Under the pieces are notes generated by a model. The model saw nothing but the letters and a program-made list of their open reading frames with translations, had not been told where the DNA came from and ran no database searches. A program made the position numbers and the translations under genes. This document shows, piece by piece, positions 58,801 to 64,000 of a stretch of DNA of 64,000 nucleotides (position 1 is the stretch's first letter; each line of letters opens with the position of its first letter). The DNA is from Reticulascus tulasneorum (Eukaryota; Ascomycota; Sordariomycetes; Glomerellales; Reticulascaceae). The DNA is taken from positions 1,364,001 to 1,428,000 of the forward strand of contig LSAX01000007.1 in the NCBI GenBank assembly GCA_001557505.1, given 5' to 3'.

Positions 58801-60007
58801 CCATTTTGTTCTAGAACGCCATGTTCTGGGGACGTGGGGGCTGCAAGTTTTGCTGGGATCATTCTCGTGGTAGCATCACAGGGCTAGGCGGTGACGGTGC
58901 TGCTGCATCCCGACTCCGAATGTGCCTTCGCCAGCTCCCGCAGCTGAAGGTGAGTAAATGGCGATGGTGGTACTTTCAACGGACCGATTGATTTCTGGCA
59001 CTTTTGGCAATGTTGCTTCAAAAACGTGTCCGAATGGTCGTAAGACTTTGGGGTGCTACTTGGCATGATGACAGAACATGCGCCATGAAAGTTCTCTCGG
59101 TGTCCTGGATGAGGAAATTTTGAGGAGGCTTATTATTCCCATGGGAACGACGCCACCCCGTCTTATCTGTCCAAATTTGACAACCCAGGCTCTGGGTAGA
59201 CTGGAGCCGTATCGATGCTGGAAAGCTCTTTCGAGCCGAACCCACCGATTTCGAAGTCTCCTCTTCTGCTGAGCTATTTACATATGTAGGCCGCCGCGGT
59301 ACCTTGGGTAGGGATAACCTAAGCGGAAGCTGCCAAACGAGCCTGCCCTGGGCACGCTGGGTTCCCAAGGTTAATTACTCTCGGCGGCTCGCGGCCGTGT
59401 TAGGTGGCTATGTGGGTGGCTAGCTAGCTACCTTGCTAAATTTGTCTACCAACAAGCAGTCTAATCAGGAGGCCCCGGATCCATGGAGTTCAAGTAAAAA
59501 TATCTAAGTGCTTTGAATCCCTCGAAGTAGGTTGCTGAACCGTGGAGCCTTACAGGCGTGCGATGGCACCAAGAGCCACTAGCTTTCAGGGGGTCAGAGG
59601 CGCCCCAGCATGCGCCCTTGGTGCTGAGGCTGGCATGGCGACAGGGCACAACCCCTGTAAACGGCGCTACTTACGCTTGAAGGCTAGACTCATTTACAGG
59701 TCTCCACGAGGACATTAACTAGCTCTCGCGGGACCTATTCGGTCACGCAGGTACCCAAACAGAGAGAGAGACCCATTCCATTCCACTCCATCTGTCCGTT
59801 TTTTTTTTCTCTTTCCCTCTTTTCGCGCTCTTGCTTTTCCTTTCTCATGTTCCAAATGCTGTCTCCTTAGAACGTCCTGCCGTATCCTGTCCGCCTCTTG
59901 CGGACTTATCAACGACCTCAGCATTGCACACGAGTGTAGTAGCCGGCTTTTGACTTGCCCTGCCTGGTCTGGAACCTGCGATTGGCCCGGCATCACCTCA
60001 CCTCTAC

Positions 60008-60080
60008 TCACCTCTCTCTCTCACACACTCTCTCGCACTCTGTTTCTCTCTCTCTTCCTGTCTCTCCTCCCTCTCCCTTA
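60008..60080 (+). repeat. CT-rich simple repeat in probable leader
   Basis: About 70 bases of near-continuous CT/CTCT sequence, typical of fungal core promoters and leaders near transcription starts. Confidence 0.7.
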
Positions 60081-60479
60081 ACTTCTTTCCTTCTGGACGA
60101 CCGCCTCCGAGCTAGACGTTTTCTTTCGTTCCTTCCTTGTTGCACCGCAGCCGACATACGAACTCACCCACTTCCTTTTGCTCCTCAGAGCCTACTGCCC
60201 GTGACGTATCCAGGACCCCGGCAACCTCGAGGAATCGGTAGTCCGTGAATCTCTGTCCCACTTATAAGTACCGCCGGCTTGCGCTGAACTAAACCTCGAT
60301 TCTGAGCTGCGGCGCCTCCTCCCAACAAAAGCCTGACTCGTCACCTGCCCGCAGTTCATACCGGACGAGTGACCAACGACACCTGCAGCTTGTCCTCGCT
60401 TGCAGCCCACAAACTCACCTAGTCCCTTGCCCAACCTGTTCATAGCTTCGTGGATATCTATCCGGACTTCAGAGCGACC

Positions 60480-60506
60480 ATGGGTGTCTTGGCTCGGCTC
60501 AGGTAG
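60480..60506 (+). other. Upstream ORF in strong start context
   Basis: ATG at 60480 in GACCATGGG, an excellent Kozak context, opens eight sense codons and a TAG. It lies 128 bases before the DUF1752 gene start. The TAG overlaps a possible splice donor (CAG/GTAGCA), and TTTCAG sits directly before the main ATG; if spliced, the upstream frame would overlap the main ORF instead. Confidence 0.45.
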
Positions 60507-60633
60507 CAACGTTGAAACCACTCTCCGAGATTGCCGGCCACGGCACGGCTATCATACTGCGGTTCACCTCTACTGCCGCGCGTCGGTGCTTCTACTGCTG
60601 GCCATCCGGTCTCAGTAGTCATTAATCTTTCAG

Positions 60634-62258
60634 ATGGACCTCCCGAAAGGCTTTGTCGGTGATAACAGCCAGGTCTACGGGGAGGTCGCCACTCATGGAA
60701 CTCTCCCACCTGAGATGATATGGAAGCTCTGGCGTGGTAAAGTCAACCACTACGCCCTGTAAGATGGTGAAGTTGGTCTGGCTGACCTATTTACTAGTTT
60801 ACACCACAACACATCGGAAGTTGGTAGATCCGACTGCAAAGCGTCTGGAGAACTTCTGGTGGCATGTCCTGGGCAGTGACCGGCGCAAACTCCATGGAGA
60901 TACCCTGGCTAGACTCTACGAAAGTATCTCAACTGGACCGACCTTTGTCCCGCTTAGAGGTCCCCCAAACCGGTGGGAAGGGCCTCCGGTACGCAAATCT
61001 GGCTCCTCTCTTCACCCACCACTGACCTTGTCCCTAGAGTCCCCGATTCAACAGTCAGCATGAGTCCGATGAACGGCATAGGAGGTTGCAGCAGGAAGAA
61101 GAGGCGGCCAGGAAAGCATCCGAACAGTCAGCGGTGAAGGAATTATCCGCGTCGTCATCCAGGCCGCCACCCTCCCACCCCATTCTCAAGAAGTCCAGAG
61201 GCGATTCGAAATCCGGGCCACGTCCGACTGCTCGATTCGTTTCACCCCACGATTCCGAACAAGAGGAGGACATGAAGAACAGCGAGGAGACTTCCTCAGG
61301 GAGCACCGCGACGAGTGGTTTGGAAATGAGAATGGCGTCGATAGCATCACCTGCAAAGCAAGCTCGGAGGAAGCCTGCAACGCCTACCAAGAAATTTGTT
61401 GCGTCCCATGCCACCAAAAGACGGCCGGTTCTTAACAGGAGACCAAGTTCGCAATCCTCGACGGGCTCGGACGCTGTTGCGAGGGAGACTGGACCATCCT
61501 CGGGGTCGAGGTATCATGGCAGCCAGCGAGCAGTGCCCTCCATTGCGGAACAACTAGCTGCGCCTGATACGGCAAGCTCGGGGAGTAGTGAAGCAAAACC
61601 AAGTGCCAAGGCGCTGGGAAAGCGACCAGTTGCTCAGCCTGTGGTGGACAGCAAAGCGAGTCAGGCACAAGCGCCACGAGTACAGGAGCAACGCCGGCGG
61701 CCGGTCGTCGTCCAAGGAGTCGGTTCTGTTCCTCAAACGAAGGCTCTTGACAATGCACAAGACACGTTACCGGTTTATGAGGTGAACAGAAATAGAAACG
61801 ATGCAATCCGAACACCACCCCCAATTGCAGTCTCTACGCCGATGCCGACTCCGACAGTAGAACCCCTAGAAAATGCTGCAGAAGCCGATGCTGCACCAAA
61901 GACACCAAGAAGCTTGTCGCAGGTAGAACACCAACGACCACGAGAGGCAACCATAGGTCGTGTGCCATCACACGGTCTGCTATCACATGCCACGGCGAGG
62001 ACATCAAACATTGCAGTACAAGGAACGCTTTCGGTCAACGACGAACCGGATTTTGTTGCACTAGAGGCCTTGGGTGTCGTTGACCAAGACGCCGACCCTG
62101 GAGCAATCCCTAGGCGACCATCTACATCATCTCTCTTTGCTCCAACCCCTCCGAGTTTCTCGCCCGCAGTGCCACTGGCGCGATCGAAGAGTCAACTTAC
62201 CCTGCTTCTCGAGCGCGAGAAAGCAAGGCTCGGCGACAAGCCGAGATCTAAAAACTAA
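60634..62258 (+). CDS. areA GATA-like (DUF1752) and DUF3295 domain protein
   Basis: Three exons: 60634-60736, 60798-60988 and 61038-62258 (introns of 61 and 49 bases); 504 aa. The N-terminus (LPPEMIWKLWRVYTTTHRKL then RLENFWWHV, about 28-60) fits the nitrogen regulatory areA GATA-like domain DUF1752, whose hallmark is W-x-x-[FY]...RLEN-x-x-W. The C-terminus has SKSQLTLLLEREKARLG, like the end of DUF3295 proteins. In between is disordered Ser/Pro/Lys-rich sequence with a charged coiled segment (RRLQQEEEAARKASE). There is no GATA zinc finger, so DNA binding is not implied. Such proteins are linked to nitrogen or TOR-type control in yeasts, but I cannot assign a role. Splice joins keep frame throughout. 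Confidence 0.75.
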
Positions 62259-64000
62259 TCACTTAACCCATTGTATATGTCACATACATACTGTTATCTT
62301 ACGGCATAATCACTGTACTAATCGGCTCCCATTACGAAATGCATGGAAAGGAGGTCTGCGGAGTCTATGGAATTTAAAATTCGGGGGACTTGCGCCAGCA
62401 GTATGTGCACTGGCGGAAGAATGGAGATGGGTTTAGGATGCATCTATTCGGAAGGGGCTGTATATTCAGGGGGTTCGCAACCCTCACATCACTGTTTCGA
62501 CCCCGATCTATCATTGTTGCTCCGTGGAAGAGAACTCGAAACATCACGTCTTGGAGGCGTTACTTTCATCTGGGGCAGCACGTGGGAGAGTTTCCAGGCT
62601 CTAAACAGTGGCAACATCATAAGCGGAGGGGGCGAATTTCTGTTTGTTGCTTTTTCTCGACACCACATTTTGGCAATTGTGGCGAAGCCAATGTGGGGAA
62701 TATTTACGGCGTTTTGGTGCGGCATCTCCTGACACCTGGGTCGAGGGTTACGGCCCAAGGGGGTAAAAGGAAATTCGTGAAACAATTGAATTGAGCACAT
62801 TACTGCCCAATGTCGCCAGTCTAACTCTGCCAACCAGTGAATAGAGGTGGCAAAATCCGTTGTGGCCTGGTCTGGACTGAAACGCTGACAAGGGATATGG
62901 GTTTCCTTCCTTCCAAGAGTTCCTTGCATAGCATTGCCGGAAATCCAACCACATCTGCCCAACTGTGATACTATTTACTAATTGTTATCTCGAGCCCACC
63001 AGCAGCATAGGGTTAGCTGGGGGCTGAGCTGAAGGCTAGCCCTGTAGTGTAGACCAGCTGCCTCTTGTGATGCCGAGACCTTGGACGCTCAGAGCACCAC
63101 GATCTGCTGCCGGGCTCTGGTTGACGATTTGCATTCATCCCGTAAAGTTGCAGCCCCCGTCACCGCAACTTCTCCACGTAGAAACCCCTCACGAGACGAG
63201 GACCGTCACGCACAGCCCTTCACAAGATACTCGACCTGACCAGGGAGCCCCAAATTGTCTTACGAGATCAAAACCCCATTATACGGACGTACAAAGGCAC
63301 TATCTGAAGCCCAATAACTTCGGAACCCCCCATCCCGCCAGCAACCCCCACGCCGGGAGCTCGCTCTCTTTTCTTTCCCTGACAGGGCGGTCGGACGGCG
63401 CCATGCGCACACCGCTGAGAGCCCTGCACCTTTCACGCAACGAGGACCCTAGCCCCCCGTCTCCAAAGGCACACTTACCTACTCCGGAAGCCACACCTAA
63501 CTACCCGGTACAACATGTATGTACCCTACAGCTACCTATGTAATTAATGGTCCAACCCGGGCCTCCCCCACAGCCCAGTGGACGAAAACTCCAGCGGGCA
63601 GCAAAAGCTCTGGCAAAGTCCGAGAACCCTCACCAGGAAAAAGAGAGGGAGAAAAAAAAAAAAAGGGAAACCTACCCTTGCAAGCTCGTTACCCCTCCAT
63701 TCGCATCCACGTGCCCTGTATGATCCCTGCGGCTGCAGCCAAAGTGCGGGCGGCGTGCGGCTTGCGGCGGCTTGGGGTGGATGCCGTGGATGGCGGGCGG
63801 GGTGTGGAGCGGCCACAGCGGGGAAAAGCGCATGTTGTCCGGTTCGGACGCGCGAACGCACCCTCCCCCCCCCCCCCCCCCCGTCTTTCCACTGGACGTT
63901 TGTGTTACCCTTTCGCACCCGGGCGGCGCCATCGGGCCCGGAGCGAGAGGGACGTGTGTATCATTCTGCGAGAGTACGCCGCCTCCTGTCTCGGGGAGAA
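62259..64000. other. Right-end intergenic sequence
   Basis: 1.7 kb after the DUF1752 gene up to the window edge, without a supported gene. A run of 18 C is at 63865-63882, and the last 400 bases are very GC-rich on both strands, perhaps the leader of a gene beyond the edge. Confidence 0.5.
63865..63882. repeat. Poly-C run of 18
   Basis: Eighteen consecutive C bases; a likely length-variable and error-prone site. Confidence 0.9.

Larger units (their letters stand above)
55802..60633. other. Gene-free region, 4.8 kb, including a pyrimidine-rich leader
   Basis: Longest interval without a supported gene. ORFs up to 232 codons (56557-57255, minus) have no domain and no splice partners. The distal 600 bases include a CT-rich tract (about 60008-60080) and a nine-codon upstream ORF (60480-60506), consistent with a long leader for the DUF1752 gene. 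I see no transposon ends, tRNA or rRNA. Confidence 0.5.

Overview
The window is nuclear DNA of a filamentous ascomycete (Pezizomycotina, most likely Sordariomycetes). Genes carry short GT-AG introns of about 45-130 bases with CTAAC/CTAAT branch sites just before the acceptor. The gene families are typically fungal: HET domain, CFEM, GPI-anchored thaumatin-like, NpgA-type phosphopantetheinyl transferase and an areA GATA-like (DUF1752) protein. I place 23 genes or gene remnants, plus one doubtful small ORF. Gene-free stretches are long, up to 4.8 kb. I found no tRNA, rRNA, CRISPR array or recognisable intact transposon. Exon coordinates were worked out by hand from splice motifs and reading frame.

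Left third (1-21.5 kb): GPI2/PIG-C, a GPI-anchor synthesis subunit; a large NO VEIN-like gene on the minus strand (HSP90-type ATPase plus DUF3883); a CFEM GPI-anchored wall protein; a metallophosphoesterase; Mediator subunit MED31; the RNA polymerase III subunit RPC11, whose first exon is only 10 nt; an acidic-tailed ankyrin protein; a GPI-anchored thaumatin-like protein; and an HSPA12-like Hsp70 with a P/Q-rich leader.

Middle (21.5-44 kb): a 4.1 kb gene-free stretch; an MFSD5-like transporter; a hexokinase with a C-terminal membrane anchor; a Naa50-like acetyltransferase with an N-terminal PCNA-binding (PIP) motif; an Sgf11-like zinc protein; a PPIL1-type cyclophilin; signal peptide peptidase; an Sfp/NpgA-type PPTase; and a HET-domain gene that looks dead (start codon lost, 3' frameshift).

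Right third (44-64 kb): a dienelactone hydrolase-like protein; a NUDIX hydrolase; methylcrotonyl-CoA carboxylase beta and isovaleryl-CoA dehydrogenase as a divergent pair sharing a 277-bp promoter (mitochondrial leucine catabolism); a mitochondrial-type SDR related to arabinitol dehydrogenase; a 4.8 kb gene-free region; and a DUF1752/DUF3295 protein preceded by an upstream ORF in strong start context.

Most of the window is conserved housekeeping sequence. The two accessory-type genes, NO VEIN-like and HET, are the ones whose reading frames do not close cleanly. No wholly new multi-gene system is evident. The best leads are the PIP-box acetyltransferase, the tail-anchored hexokinase and the NO VEIN-like ATPase/nuclease-fold protein.
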